A stretch of 64,000 nucleotides of DNA, taken from Allolobophora icterica. Its lineage: Eukaryota; Annelida; Clitellata; Crassiclitellata; Lumbricidae. The DNA lies in the NCBI GenBank assembly GCA_963556255.1, contig OY744605.1, forward strand, positions 38,039,108 through 38,103,107, written 5' to 3'. Position numbers and translations under genes: made by a program. The notes beneath the pieces were generated by a model. The model saw only the letters and a program-made list of their open reading frames with translations. It did no database searches and was not told where the DNA came from. Shown here one piece after another: positions 1-11,819 of the stretch. Each line of letters starts with the position of its first letter. Within the stretch, counting starts at the first letter, position 1.

Positions 1-466
1 GTAACTGCTTGCTTGTGTTGGTGCGATGCTGGGAGTTGCAGTAAAGTTAAGCCAGATCAAAATCTCCAGTTAGTACTTGGATTGGTGATCGTTCATGGAA
101 TATCATACTATGTGATGCTGTCCATCAAGGAAATTAGTTAGGAAATTAAAAAGGCATGTTAGGAAATTTTAAAAGTTGTTTTTTCATTGGATTCGTGTGA
201 TGGTTTTTGTGCCTCAGTTGAATATCTTTTAACCTGAGCTTCTGAGACATTTATATAAAGACATGTAAACAAGTGTGTACCTTTTCCTTTTTTGATCGGA
301 CCCATTAGGTTTCATACTTGCGTATATGTTATTTAAAAGCATGTTCATAGCTAGCTTTTTACAGAGAAATGTTGATATCTTCAATCCAATGTTCAAACTA
401 GAATTTATTTGGCTGTGATATTCGAAAATATGTTGTTATCCGGTGTTATGTGACTGTTTGCTTCAG
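1..466 (+). other. Intron of the DNAJC5-like gene
   Basis: The sequence ends with a pyrimidine-rich tract and CAG at 464-466, directly before the first visible coding exon. No coding signal or repeat was seen. The two downstream introns (620-1491 and 1624-2059) are likewise plain, apart from a short ATT run near 1250-1272. Confidence 0.7.
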
Positions 467-2257
467 TTCCAAGAGGTCAACTATGCCAACCGTGTTCTCG
501 GTGATACAACAAAGAGAGGAATCTATGATCGATATGGATCCATTGGTCTCTATGTGGCTGAACAGTTTGGTGAAGAGAATGTCAACACGTACTTTGTCTT
601 GACTAGTCCCTGGTGCAAGGTAAGCATTTCGTCAGTGGTAGGACATTCGTGTGTTGCTGAGCATCCTCTAATGATCATATTTTCCAGTTGTAAGGCATTC
701 TCTAATGGTAGGATCTTCACCAACCTTTATTTCCTTCAATTGTTGGGCTTCTGTAATTATAACAACCTCCAACTGTAGATCTTCCTGTAATGATATGACA
801 CCCTCCAAAAACACAGGACTTCATGTGATAGTAGCCCACAATCATTCTGTATTACATTCTTTGAAGGCTCTTAATGAGACTTGAAATGCCGAGATGAGAA
901 ATCGTGAGATTACAATTATGATTACTTGATGTAATGGAATGTGAGTTGTTCTAGAATCCTAAAATGGTCTAGTTTTCTTATTCTGAGGTATTTTTCTTAT
1001 TCTGAGGGAAGTGCGGAACGATGCTGCAAGTAGAGGACATTTGCTGGTGAAAGGACATTTTTTGCAGGATAGATGAATGATAACACTCATGGTCAGGAGA
1101 GCATTAAATCACAGTTCGATAACCTTAACCCCCCTCTAGAGCGGCACCTTGCATGGCTGCAAAAACATGTATTTAATTAAGTTCTTGATTGTGCTGTCAT
1201 GTTTCAATGTAATCTTACTGCATACTTGTCAGTTTGAATTAATAAAGATTATTATTATTATTATTATTATTTTTAGTTTACTACTCATACAATTTTCCCA
1301 ACTAATATTTGATTTTGTGATTTGACATTGTAATAAATTGCTGTTTGGTATGTTTATATCACCTTTTGATAGCCTGTTAAAACAATATTTGTAGTATATG
1401 ACATTAAAATTAAGGAAGAGTGGTTTGAGTGATGCATTTATATATATGTCAATTTGTATCATTTTCATGTAAACTGGAAATTCTTTGTTAGGGTTTGTTC
1501 GTCTTTTGTGGACTGATTACTGGATGCTATCTGTGCTGTTGTTTCTGCTGTTTCTGCAACTTCTGTTGCGGAAAGTGTAAGCCTCGACCTCCAGACGAAG
1601 ATGGCAGATATGCTAATTTGCATGTAAGTTGCAAAGTAACAAAATATCTGTTGATATACCTGTTGGTAATTACTAATAAATGTGTACACAGAACTATGCG
1701 GTAACAGGTAATGCATACAAATCGTTTTCACCTCACAGGAAGCAACTGTCAAATCATTGACTCCTGGCGTGTATAATTGTGTCCAGACTGTTATGATGTT
1801 GATTGTTGATACTTAAATAAAAAGGCAGCAAAATATAACTTACCAAAATGAAGCTGCTATAAGGTTTGACATGGAGCCAACGAATCATCCTTTAACCAAT
1901 TTAAGACATTTGAACTCCAAATATAGCATTGACTGCCCAGCTACAATTTTAGTTTTAGTGCTTACGAAGAGCTGATCACTGGCAATTCAGATTTATTCAG
2001 AATTGTACATAGTGCTTCAATGCTGTTGGCTACTGTAGTAAGATGGAATGCTGTTTCAGGAGGACTTCAGCAGCCCAGAACAGTCTCCAGAGCGTGAGCA
2101 ACCCATCTTCATCCAGCCGACTTCGCTGTCGGAAGCCAATGCCAGCGCCTCTGGCAACAACCATGGAACACCCTCTGTTGATATAGAGCTCAGCGAGAAG
2201 TCAACTCTGCCGACACAGGGCCAGGCCGCTTATGGCGCAGACTTCCAGAAGTCGTGA
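467..2257 (+). CDS. DNAJC5: Cysteine string protein (DNAJC5-like), 3' three exons, 5' part outside window
   Basis: This is a co-chaperone of synaptic and secretory vesicles that recruits Hsc70 and is anchored by palmitoylation of a cysteine string. Coding exons are 467-619, 1492-1623 and 2060-2257; all junctions are phase 0, with AG acceptors and GTAAG donors, ending in TGA. The first exon reads as the J-domain end plus linker ([18 protein letters not shown], then [19 protein letters not shown]). The second starts LFVFCG and holds the string, with CCC, CC and CGKCKPRPP blocks, about 14 Cys in 30 residues. The third is a Ser/Gln-rich tail with the family motif PIFIQP. About 160 of roughly 200 residues are present; helix I and the HPD motif must lie in exons left of base 1. 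The family match is direct and specific. A piggyBac-like element begins 164 bp after the stop, possibly inside the 3' UTR. Confidence 0.95.
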
Positions 2258-2420
2258 ACTGCTTAGGTCAGTGATGGACCGGAGCGTGCTAAATGACACA
2301 GCTGCTACAAGTGGCACAACACAGAGCATGCTCTCTGCGTTTCACGACGGCAACTGCGAGAGATGATGGGACATAGCTTGTGGTATATTACTATGTTATA
2401 CATATATGCCACCGCTTTAA

Positions 2421-3387
2421 CACGTTGACCGCCGCCATATTTTTCCTCCCCACGCCACAAAAAAGTGGGAAAAAGTTTAAAAAGTGGTATATATGCATAC
2501 ATACATACATACATACATATATACATACATAGGTACATACATACATACATACATACATATACACGTACATAAATACATATATACATACACACATACATAC
2601 ATACATATACATACATACATGTATGCACACGTACACATGTACATACATACCTACATACACATGTACATACATACATACACACGTACATACATACATACAA
2701 CATTCATACATACATGCATACATATTACATACATACATACATACATACAAACATACATACATACGACATAAACACATACATGCACACATACATACACACA
2801 TACATACACACATGAATACACACATACATACATACATACATACATGTATGTATGTATGTGTACATGTATGTATGTATGTATACATATGTATGTGTCTATA
2901 CATGTATGTTTGCATGCATATGCATGTATGTATGTATGTATGTATGCATGTATGTATGTATGTATGTATGTATGTATGTGAGTATGTACACACATGTATG
3001 TATGTATGTAGATGCATATCTGGATGCACATGCATGTATGTATGTATGTATGTACATGTGTACGTGTGCATACATGTATGTATGTATATGTATGTACAGT
3101 ATGTATGTGTGTAGGCACGTGTGGATGTATCTATATGTATGCATGTATGTACGTGTTTATGTATGTATGCACGTGCGTATGTATGTATGTATGTATGTAC
3201 ATACATGCATGTATGTATGTACATACATGTATGTATGTATGTACATACATGTATGTATGTATGTACATGCATATATCTATGTACATGCAAGTATGAATGT
3301 ACATAAAATTAGTACGAGTTATCTCGTACTCGGCGCTATAGGTAAGAAAATTATGTACGAGATATCTCGTACTCGGCGGTGAACGTG
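2421..3387. mobile_element. piggyBac-like non-autonomous element with TTAA target duplication
   Basis: TTAA at 2417-2420 and 3388-3391 flanks terminal inverted repeats CACGTTGACCGCCG and CACGTTCACCGCCG (reverse complement of the right end). TTAA target duplication is the signature of piggyBac-type transposition. The right end also holds two copies of a GTACGAG/CTCGTAC palindrome. Nearly all of the interior is a tetranucleotide microsatellite; no transposase remains. Confidence 0.8.
2494..3302. repeat. CATA/TATG tetranucleotide microsatellite with strand switch
   Basis: From about 2494 to 2842 the top strand is mostly CATA units. From about 2845 to 3302 it is mostly TATG units, the reverse complement, with variant CATG, CACA and TGTG interruptions. 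The array is therefore an imperfect inverted repeat of about 2 x 350-450 bp. Long open frames here (Tyr/His/Met/Cys-rich) are a by-product of the 4 bp period and are not genes. Confidence 0.95.
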
Positions 3388-3391
3388 TTAA

Positions 3392-4879
3392 TAACTATTT
3401 GACCCTGGGTTTTCAAATGGTACCAGATATTGGATTCCACGATGTTGCACAATGTCATTTGACTTCATCCGCTGTCACTACGTTAAAGAGGATGGCACGA
3501 ATACAAGTTTGTCTTCTTTCTCTATGTGTTTAATTTCTTTACATTACATTGATTGAAGCTAGAATCCTACAGTATGGTTGCCAATTGGTTATAGTCCATA
3601 CTAGACTGTCTCTATCTGCCCTGTTTTTTGGGTTTTGATTCAATACTGTGGAATTGTTATGGTTTTGAGTGAAAAGGAAGAACAGCTTGTTTAATTGTTG
3701 ATTAATGGCTGTTTGCCTTTTACCACTATATGTAGAGTTTGAAACATCATGTGGATTTACTCTGATGGGAATATTTTTGTATTTCAGTAGTCCTCTTTAG
3801 TCGTGCTTTTAAGGACAGTTCTTGGAAGTTAAGGTTCTGCACTTTTTTCTTCCCCTGCACCCTATCTTTTAGTGACTGTGTAGTTTGTTTTTACATAAGA
3901 TACAGATTTTGTAGCAGCTGCCAATTTTAGTGCGCTCCAGGCTTGAGCAATTCTGGATGTGGTTGGGTCAGTTTTGATACTCTGTACTTAAGTCACTTGT
4001 CTGTTTTTTGTGAGTCAATAATATTTGACGTTTCTAGTGGTTAACTTGGAGTTTATCTACAGTTTATAGTAGCTATTTATTAATGTAGTTTGTACCTCTT
4101 AATGGTTTGTTTCATAAAAATTTCAGACCGATGTGAACGTCTGCTTTACATAAATTGCAAAGCTTCTTGTTTATCAAAGTTTCCCAATTTTCTCTGTTTT
4201 TGAATTCTAATGTTGATCTGTTTTGTTTGAATGTTGTTCTTTTCTCTTTGAATTCAATTCATATTGTTTTGCAGTTTTTCATATATGTATATATATACAT
4301 TGTTGTAATCTTTCCCTTCCAGAATACTATTTGACTTTCTGTCATTGCGCAAAGGAAAACGTTTTTGAATTGTAATAATTCAGACAGTGATAAAAGCTAC
4401 TTGGTTCACTATTTGTCACAGTACAGTGGAATAATGCTACCTTTGGAAGCCATTTCAAATACTGTGCTGTACTACAGAAAGTGATGTTTTAAAGCTGAAC
4501 TTTGGATCGACTTCCCCAACCAAGCTATATAGCATTATGATGCACTTTATAGGGTCTTTTGTGCAACTGCAATTTTAGATAATGGTTTGAATAGTGAAAT
4601 GAATGGGTTTGATCGTATCTGCTGTTGTAAAGCAAGATGAGGTACAAAGTTCAAGTTTGGATGTGGAGGACTAATTGGTCACAATAGTAATGAACCAGAT
4701 GTTGCGCCCGAACATCTGCGCGTATCACTGGCCGTATAGGTAGTTATTGGACTTCTCTGTCATTTGAGTGCATTATTTTGTCTAAATTCAGAATTTACTT
4801 GGTAATTACTATGATGTTGGGAGTTTTCTGTTGCCAAATTTCCATGTTGGACTTATTCTTCATGTCTGCTGTTGAGTTT
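3392..4879. other. Intergenic or 3' UTR sequence, nothing recognised
   Basis: AT-rich single-copy-looking DNA following the piggyBac-like element. It might include the DNAJC5 3' UTR or downstream flank. No open frame with family resemblance, RNA gene or delimited repeat was seen. Confidence 0.5.
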
Positions 4880-5353
4880 GGGGCCATCCATATATTATGT
4901 ACGCATGGAGGGGAGGGGGGTTAACCGAAATGCATGTGCTTGCGTACGCTTGCGAATGGGAGTGGGGGATCTACTGATAATGTACGTACGCATAGGAAAC
5001 GGGGCCTTCAAATTGATTGGCCTTCAAGTGAGCTAGAGTTCAGTCTTTCCAGCTATCCGGTACTACCAGAGGAAGTAGGACTGTGGGAGAGGTGTCACTT
5101 GTATGCCACCTTACCTCTGCATGCTATTATTAAACTATCACACAACTTAACAGTGAGTCCATGGAATCCTCATCCTTCAATCTGGCCTAAAGTGCAGACA
5201 GTCGCTGCCTGGACCTGAACTACTGACACATTCTGCAGCTGGTCTGGGGAGTGCCTCAGGAGTATGTACGCAGGTGGGGGGAAAAGTACGCATGCGAACA
5301 GGGAGGGGTCCAATTTTCCCGGACTTTTGCATACGTAATATATGGATGGCCCC
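4880..5353. mobile_element. MITE with GGGGCCATCCATATATTA ends (ISL2EU/Harbinger-like)
   Basis: The left end reads GGGGCCATCCATATATTATG followed by TACGCA. The right end reads TACGTAATATATGGATGGCCCC, its near-perfect inverse. TTT flanks both sides, consistent with a 2-3 bp A/T target duplication. Second and third family members lie at 7416-7846 and, more diverged, 55211-55682. Assignment to ISL2EU or PIF/Harbinger rests on end style and short target site only. Confidence 0.65.
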
Positions 5354-5399
5354 TTTGTATGCTGTGATGGTATTTTGTTTACATGTCATCTTGGTCTGC

Positions 5400-5910
5400 A
5401 TGATTGCATGAGGAAGGGCTTTCTGATGTGTGGTTGAATCTGAGATCTATGGACCATGTACACCATCTGCAACCTGGTAATTTTCACCCCTGCGATGTCG
5501 ATCTGTGGAGTGGTTTCGACCGTTGGTCACTTGAGGCATTTCAATCTGCCGACCAGCAGCAGGTGATGAATACCTGTTCTACATGCACTCACTGGCTAGA
5601 GGGATAGTGAGACCTGTGTTATCTTCCACCTATGAGGGACTGCTGGGCAGTGGTGGCATCATGTACCATGGACTTTACCACCTGTCCTTACTCCACACTA
5701 TCAGTGCAGCTTGGTCCAACGACTCCTTAACATGCTGGTCTGGTAGCTGTGGATGGAATGATGGGAATCCAGTGGTTAGCGCTATGTGTGCCTGCCTCTG
5801 GCGACTCCTAGTTTTCTTTGTATTGTTTTGCTTACTGGTGAAATTTCTGTTATAGGCTAGCACAGGGAGTGCCTCTGATTAGTTTATCTAGATGTGGCGC
5901 TACATAAATT
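5400..5910 (+). repeat. Possible retroelement fragment with GGCGCTACATAAAT-type tail
   Basis: The 3' end (about 5850-5910, GGGAGTGCCTCTGA ... GGCGCTACATAAATTTATAA) resembles the 3' tail shared with the L2/CR1-like fragments elsewhere in the window (43730-43775, 53810-53890, 58950-59035, 61745-61840). The upstream 400 bp has open but unrecognised frames. It may be a diverged copy. Confidence 0.35.
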
Positions 5911-6369
5911 TATAATTACAATCTGACAATCCATGTGTGAACCTGTAATTCTTGCCGATGGAGGTTAGCAGCCGTTCATTCTGGGCATACTCAAGAAGAG
6001 GAGAATTTTGTGAGACATCATGCTAATTGGTTAAATATTTGTGGCATTACTCTGCAAGAAATTGTTAAAACATGTTATTCCTGAAGAATTTTAGATTGAT
6101 TCAGCTGGATTTTTAAAATCATTCTCTTTTTCCCATGTTGGCAACTTTCCACATCAGAACCAGTGTCCTTGGAGCCAAGTACTTATATATAAACAATGAT
6201 ACTGGATCTAGTTTTCAAAACTGTTTAAAAATTAAGAAGAAGAAGAGAAGAGCAGACCCTTAAGCTAGCCATGGCATGAAGTGTTGGTGACTTCATTTTC
6301 TTTTGCTTGGGCATATGAGGGTGGGTGACCAGTCCCCTTCCTCGCCGTCTCTTCTTCCCACCGACAGTG

Positions 6370-6520
6370 TATGGTCAGTGTACTCATCAGAGCCGAGTTG
6401 GCTAGGGGGCACAAGTGGAGCAGAAATCTCGAATCAGATTTTCTGCCCTGGCTGGGATTTGAACCTCCGACCCCTCGACTGATAGTCCAGTGCGCTAACC
6501 ACTACACTATCAAGCACCCA
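6370..6520 (-). repeat. tRNA-derived SINE fragment
   Basis: On the minus strand a tRNA-like block reads TAGTGTAGTGGTTAGCGCAC (A-box and D-arm like), then an anticodon-arm-like stretch, then GGAGGTTCAAATCCC (B box). It covers roughly 6455-6515. The sequence continues into unrelated DNA with no acceptor stem or terminator, so it looks like a SINE head rather than a functional tRNA gene. Confidence 0.55.
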
Positions 6521-6529
6521 AACATTAAG

Positions 6530-7415
6530 AAACCACATTTAATTAGAAAAATGCTGATGTACAGCACGGTTACAGGAGTACATATGTAAATATCTTTGCA
6601 TAGTTGCTAATCATGTTCTTGACAATAATTTTACAAATATGCTTAATGGGAGCAATACATACGCTATTACACATGCTTAATTATATGTACATACTTAAAC
6701 GTCTAGTAGGCAACTAGTAGTAATCTCTGTTTTAGGAAAACAAAGATTTCACTGTGTTTATGTTGGCTAGTTCAAACACCAGTATACTAATATATTAAAT
6801 CAAGTAGATTTTGCCACAGTCTTGAACTTTGGCCCAAGGATGAACGCAACCTAGTTAAAGCAGGAGAGTTGGTAAAAAAACAGCCTGAAATTATATTCTT
6901 GCCCGAAAAACTTGTAAACTTGTCAAGAGTTCTCAAGATGGTTGAAGCAGTTATTGCAGCTCAAGAACTGCTACTCATTAGGAGTGAATACCAGTATGCA
7001 TACCAAGGATAGCTTATCTCCATGTTATAGTACTTGAAGATTCATAACAATAATAGCTTTTCTCCATATCATATTACATGTACCGGTACATATGTAGCTA
7101 TGGTCAACATTCCCTCTTGGCCAAAAATTCAGTGCACAGATTTTAGAACTTGCTGAGCTAATCAGTTATTAAATGCCTCTTTCACCAGTATTCCTAGAGG
7201 CATTGTCCATGGTTTGAAGGATATTTGGATTCAGCACAAACATGACAACAATCCCATAACTGGAAAACATTTCTGAAATGTGACATGGCTTGGAAACAAA
7301 ATGTGAATTTCAGTACAGTAAGAATGAAAGAGCATGACAGTCACGAGCTACTTGGCAAAGGTATTTACAGAGTCAATGGTTTCCGTGCCTACAGTTCTAG
7401 CCAACATTTGTGAAA
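6530..7415. other. Intergenic, nothing recognised
   Basis: AT-rich DNA without coding resemblance, recognisable repeats or inverted ends. One ATTAAG/TATATTA-rich stretch has no further structure. Confidence 0.4.
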
Positions 7416-7846
7416 GGGGCCATCCATATATTACGTACGAAAAAATCCGGGGAAATTGGACCCCCTCCCCCCCCCTGTTCGCAAGCGTACTTTCTTCCAC
7501 ACCCCCCCGCGTACGTACACTTGACGCACCCCCCCCGAAGACCAGCTGCAGAAAGTGTCTCGAAAGTCTGCACTTTAGGCCAGATTGAAGGATGAGTGAG
7601 GGCCAATACAGACAAATTATAGGTGTCTCGTTCACAGCACAGAATAACTGCACATGGCTTTTATATAATGTAATAAAATGCCATCGGACGACTATAGGAC
7701 AATACAGAGTTATAAATAGGCTAATATGGACGTCATAATTAGAAATTTATTTTGAGTACGTACACTTTTGTCCCCCCTGTTCGCACCCGTATGCAAAATC
7801 CGACCCCTTCCTCCCCTCATTGCGTACGTAATATGTGGACGACCCC
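7416..7846. mobile_element. MITE with GGGGCCATCCATATATTACG ends (same family as 4880-5353)
   Basis: The left end is GGGGCCATCCATATATTACG followed by TACG. The right end is CGTACGTAATATGTGGACGACCCC. AAA flanks both sides. The interior near the ends is C-rich, with ...CCCCCTGTTCGC... motifs repeated near 7475 and 7770 in the same orientation. No open frame resembles a transposase. Confidence 0.6.
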
Positions 7847-8148
7847 AAACAGCTAGATTGCAGCATCGAAGACGAGACACAAACACCTTCAGCTCATCCT
7901 ACATTGGACAAAGTTCAACTTTACATGTCTATAATAATTTCTTTGACAATTAATTAACCTTTCACATTTCTAGCGTGCCTAAAGATATCTTGAATCCGAG
8001 TTGGCTATGTACAGTTCAAATGCAAGATATGCATGTCCGTGTTGATTTATTACACATGACAGACTTTGCCTGCTGTCTCTGTCTCTGTCTCTGTTGGTTC
8101 CACTTGAAACTTGAGCCAAATATCCACGGTGAATTTTAGGAATGTTTA

Positions 8149-9595
8149 TCATTGCAAGAGAACTTTGTAGCAGAACGTGAAGAAAGCTAAACTGAAGGTT
8201 AGCGTTGATGCTGCTGTGCTTTTTCGTGGTGCACTGTTACACCCATCCTTGTCATTGCAGAAGCAGAATGTCTTTGTGTAGTCATAAGGATTCTTTGGAT
8301 CGTTATTTCGTCCTGGTTGACAATAGTTCTGACGCTGAACTGTTGGCAGCTTTTCACGATGACGTGTGCTATGACGCAGTGTCATCAAACACTCACGTGT
8401 TATCACCTCATCAGCTGCAAAACATAAGAAAACAAAGCACAATATATTTAATGCAACAAGGAAAGTTTTCTGGGGTCTTGGCTTGTCATACCAGTGTGCA
8501 TGTCATAAAATGAAGTACAAGAATCATATACCGGGGTAGATTGCTTCAAAACACCTAAGGAAAGAATTGTGTAGATATGATAGAACAAGGTAACTACCGG
8601 TTTGCATATTAAATAATCCATACTTACTGCAACCTCAGCCTTTCTAGGGTACAGTTAGTAAGATAATCTTACATTCTTTCTGAGATATTGCTTTATATAT
8701 TACTTGTAGGATCTGTTGGTAGAAAAGATGGTGGCAATTGTGATTTAAAGTTTCAACAGTGAGTCACCGATTATTTTTGAATCACAGCGCTTGACTCCAA
8801 CCTCATCCAAGGGAATGCTAGTTGTTGTCTAGGATGTCCTAGTTGTCAGTTTTTTTAAATCACAAAGCTAGTTGGCTTTCTACACTTACAGCATAAAGAT
8901 GAAAGCAATATATTACTGCACTGAGTATTATATCACTGGTGCTAATTTTGTCATGTAAACTAGCCATACAAATCAAATAAAAATCACAATAGAAATATCT
9001 AAAGTGGTATTTAAAAGGTAATTGCACAGCATGAAGTGCTTCACGAGGACTGTGAAGATATTGTGTGAAGAAAAGATCTGGTAGCCCTGAGACCAGTAAA
9101 GGCAGGTAATAGACGATCTGTAATGGTGGGTTTTGTTTGGGTTGAAAATTCAGTCATGCAATTATCTACAAGAAATTACTGTAATTCAGCATCACAACGC
9201 TAAATTTGCATAACCTCATATTTTCTAAGTGTCAAAGTTAAACTCAAGCCCAAAGGAACAGTGTACACCGGAAATTATACTGGTATGTACTATGTAGGTC
9301 TAACAACCTAATGTAGTTGAACTTGAAAATGAACATGAAGTTGGTTGCTGTTCTTGTACAACATGATCAAAGACAACATGACAAACAAGCAACCCAGTTG
9401 TTCTGTTGCCTCTGCATAGATTTGGATAGCATGAAAGTCACTTACATCCAATCTTTTCAATGACTTTCACACAGAAATTCTCGCCTCCATACTTGTCTGG
9501 TGAAGGACATGTGTGCCACCTCTCTAGACGGATACTCAATTCCTTTCCGCATCCAGGCTGCGAACTCACACATCGATAGCACTGAAGAGCCACAG
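8149..9595 (-). CDS. Ly6/quiver-like GPI-anchored protein 1 (two 3' exons; signal-peptide exon not found)
   Basis: Probable small cell-surface protein with a Ly6/uPAR three-finger fold, nearest in layout to the quiver/sleepless group. Minus-strand exons are 9595-9446 and 8414-8149, with consensus splice sites and a phase-1 junction (GGAT|gtaagt, ttgcag|CTGATG). The mature part starts ALQCYRCVSSQPGC and continues to ENFCVKVIEKIG; the second exon holds REC, NYC and TFCFCNDKDGCN, the classic closing CxC...CN. Ten cysteines are visible. After a Ser/Ala/Thr stretch (possible GPI attachment) a hydrophobic tail (TLTFSLAFFTF) closes the protein. The exon start needs one base from an upstream exon encoding a signal peptide. 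I searched 9.6-16.3 kb and found no convincing candidate; the nested hAT stack at 9739-12633 lies in that intron or flank. Confidence 0.85.
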
Positions 9596-10229
9596 CTAAA
9601 AAGCACACAATCCACCACTTTTACTTAGAACCATTCTTACCATCTGGCCATTTAAAGTAACATAAATGTTCATAACACGTTCAACACATATTTGCAATGC
9701 ATTCACCATTTACCTCACTGTCCACAGTTCGAACTGTGCAGTGTTGGGTACTTTTTAAATAGTAAATACTATTTAAATACTATTTAAATAGTTTATGACT
9801 ATTGATGCCACTATTTAAAATAGTCATGAAAAAGGTCCTATTGAAATAGTATTTAAATAGTATGCGACTATTTACTATTTATTAAAATTTAAATAGTCAA
9901 CCACCAGTCTAAAAGTTAACAAGAACTACTAACGGAACGTCATTACATTAGAAAATGTCAAGCTTTCTCAATAATTATATGTAACTGACACTGATAATAG
10001 CTAGTTTTTGAATAGTCATGTGGACAATGATGTGGTACTTGAACGTTTGATGTTACTCAAAGCTAACAAGCAGTGGCGTAGCCAGGTTTCAACACCAGGG
10101 GGAGCGAGCACATGAAAAAGGCCCCAACTACCAAAATAAATAATTATCGGCATTCACGTTGCAAAAATGCTTTGAATCTAATTAACACAACTAAATTTGG
10201 AAGCCACATTTGTAAAATGCTCTAATCTA

Positions 10230-10760
10230 TTAGTTGTGCTATTTATTTATTCATTCATTCATTCATTCGAGTATTTATTAAGCACCTCCTCAGGGGGGCT
10301 ACTCAAAGGTGCTCCCGACACCTGCTCGGCCAAACAAGACAGTTTTCAATCGAGTATAGAATGTATAAGAGGGAGTTCTCGGGAACAGGCATAGATCCGG
10401 GAAGCCCGTTCCATGCCGTCGGGCCCACCACTGAAAAACATGGTTCTGCATGGTGGCTGAGCAGACAAAAGGCACAATGAGTACCCCTTTGCCCGAAGAT
10501 CGAAGGTGCCATGGCGACTACCATGAGCATGGGGCGGCAAAGGACCCGCAGATAAGCTGGAGCGCATCCCAGCAGGCACCTCCAAACCAGGGAAACAACC
10601 CTCATACTACACGCTGGCTGACAGTTGGCTGGAGCCAGTGCAGGACCTACAGTTTATTATAACCAGACACCTCACAAAATTTTGGTATTCGACCAATAAG
10701 ACGTGCCGCAGAGCATTGCACTCGATTGAGGCACGCCAAACGACTAGAAACTAGGCCATA
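10230..10760 (-). repeat. L2/CR1-like non-LTR retrotransposon 3' fragment inside hAT element
   Basis: On the minus strand the reading frames contain CFSVVGPTAWNGLPGS, the conserved FS..GP..WN.LP motif near the reverse transcriptase C-terminus of CR1/L2-type elements. This is followed by a GGAGCAC...GGAGGTGCT tail and a GAAT tetranucleotide run (top strand ATTC near 10247-10268). Frames are broken. An opposite-orientation copy sits in the sister hAT element at about 61320-61840. Confidence 0.65.
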
Positions 10761-10910
10761 GTAGAGTGGGGAACAGTACTCAAGTCAAGATTTGTGACAT
10801 AATCTAGTGACACTATTTAGGTTTCAACCATGAATCAGATATTCGATTATCCACTCATGGAATCTCTTTCTTTTTCGAACTCTGTGTTGCTTATAGTCAG
10901 TAGTAATATC

Positions 10911-11819
10911 CAGTCTTCTTGTCAAGACTTTAAACCTCAAGACCAAGACCAACACCAAGACTTTGAACCGCGAGACCAAGACCAAGACTTTGAACCTCAA
11001 GACCAAGTCCAAGACCAAGACCTCGAACATCAAGACTAAGACCGAGACCAAGACCGAAAAAATCACATTCAGGCCAAGACTTCTTTTCCTTACACAAAAA
11101 ATTGTCGAGTCGATAATTTAGTGACAATGTGAGTCTTTTATTTCATTGAAGCAAATTAACTTCAATGCAGACTGCAGAGATTTCCGAATTCGTATTTACA
11201 AAAGTCCTTCATGCAAAATGTTATTCCAAGTGCCTTTTGTATTTTATCCAAACCAATTCGCTCAGAATTTTCTGACCAAGACGTGCCCTGTGAACCTCAC
11301 AAAAAATTCCGCCATGTGAAAAAATACTTTCCGTAGCTAGGTGCTGAAGTCGCTGGCACACACAGTAGCTTTTCAAGCACTGGATGTAAATGTACAAATT
11401 GTGAGTCTTTTTGAAATCCTCCCATGGTTTATCAGACCGTCTGGCTTCAGAAACAAGTCTCGACAGGGCTTCCAGATACAGTATAACTTAGTTGCTGCGG
11501 CCGATGGGTTTTCCTGACCAACAAGACTTGTATCCGTCCGTATAGGTATTTGTCGTAGGTTATGATGCAAACAAGTTTGATAAAAAAAAATTAATTCTTG
11601 AGTTTTGTTAAATGACTGTTCATATTGACAGCCGGTCTTGGTCTTGGTCTTGCGAGACCAAGACCAAGACATTGAACCTCAAGACCAAGACCAAGACTTT
11701 GAACCTCAAGACCAAGACCAAGACCAAGACATTTGGTCTCAAGACCAAGACCAAGACTTTTAAAAATGAACTCGAGTGCACTCGAGACCAAGACCTCGGT
11801 CTCGAGGACAACAAGTCTG
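10911..11819 (-). mobile_element. Non-autonomous hAT, CAGTCTTGTTGTC family, copy 1 (innermost of nest)
   Basis: A perfect 8 bp duplication GTAATATC (10903-10910, 11820-11827) flanks ends CAGTCTTCTTGTC and GACAACAAGTCTG. Both ends hold arrays of a 6/12 bp unit (GACCAA-type, interspersed with TTTGAACCTCAA). The middle (about 11140-11480) encodes, on the minus strand, broken pieces of a hAT C-terminal dimerisation domain. The element is 909 bp. Confidence 0.92.

Noticed and set aside
2305..3382. Many long open frames rich in Tyr, His, Met, Cys and Val across the CATA/TATG region, up to 299 codons
   Set aside because: They arise because a 4 bp repeat read in three frames has no stops; composition is purely periodic and no start or splice context supports a gene.
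6370..6520. Functional tRNA gene on the minus strand
   Set aside because: A and B boxes are recognisable but there is no paired acceptor stem or T-run terminator, and the sequence continues as a SINE.
10824..11127. Lys-Thr and Asp-Gln repeat open frames in the GACCAA arrays (also near 11612, 25377-26150, 46312, 46981, 52000, 60381, 61014)
   Set aside because: Frame-wise translation of the subterminal repeats of the CAGTCTTG hAT family; the frames differ between copies.
10911..11819. CRISPR-like array of GACCAAGACCAAGAC
   Set aside because: The repeats are direct 6/12 bp units without unique spacers, in a eukaryotic transposon.
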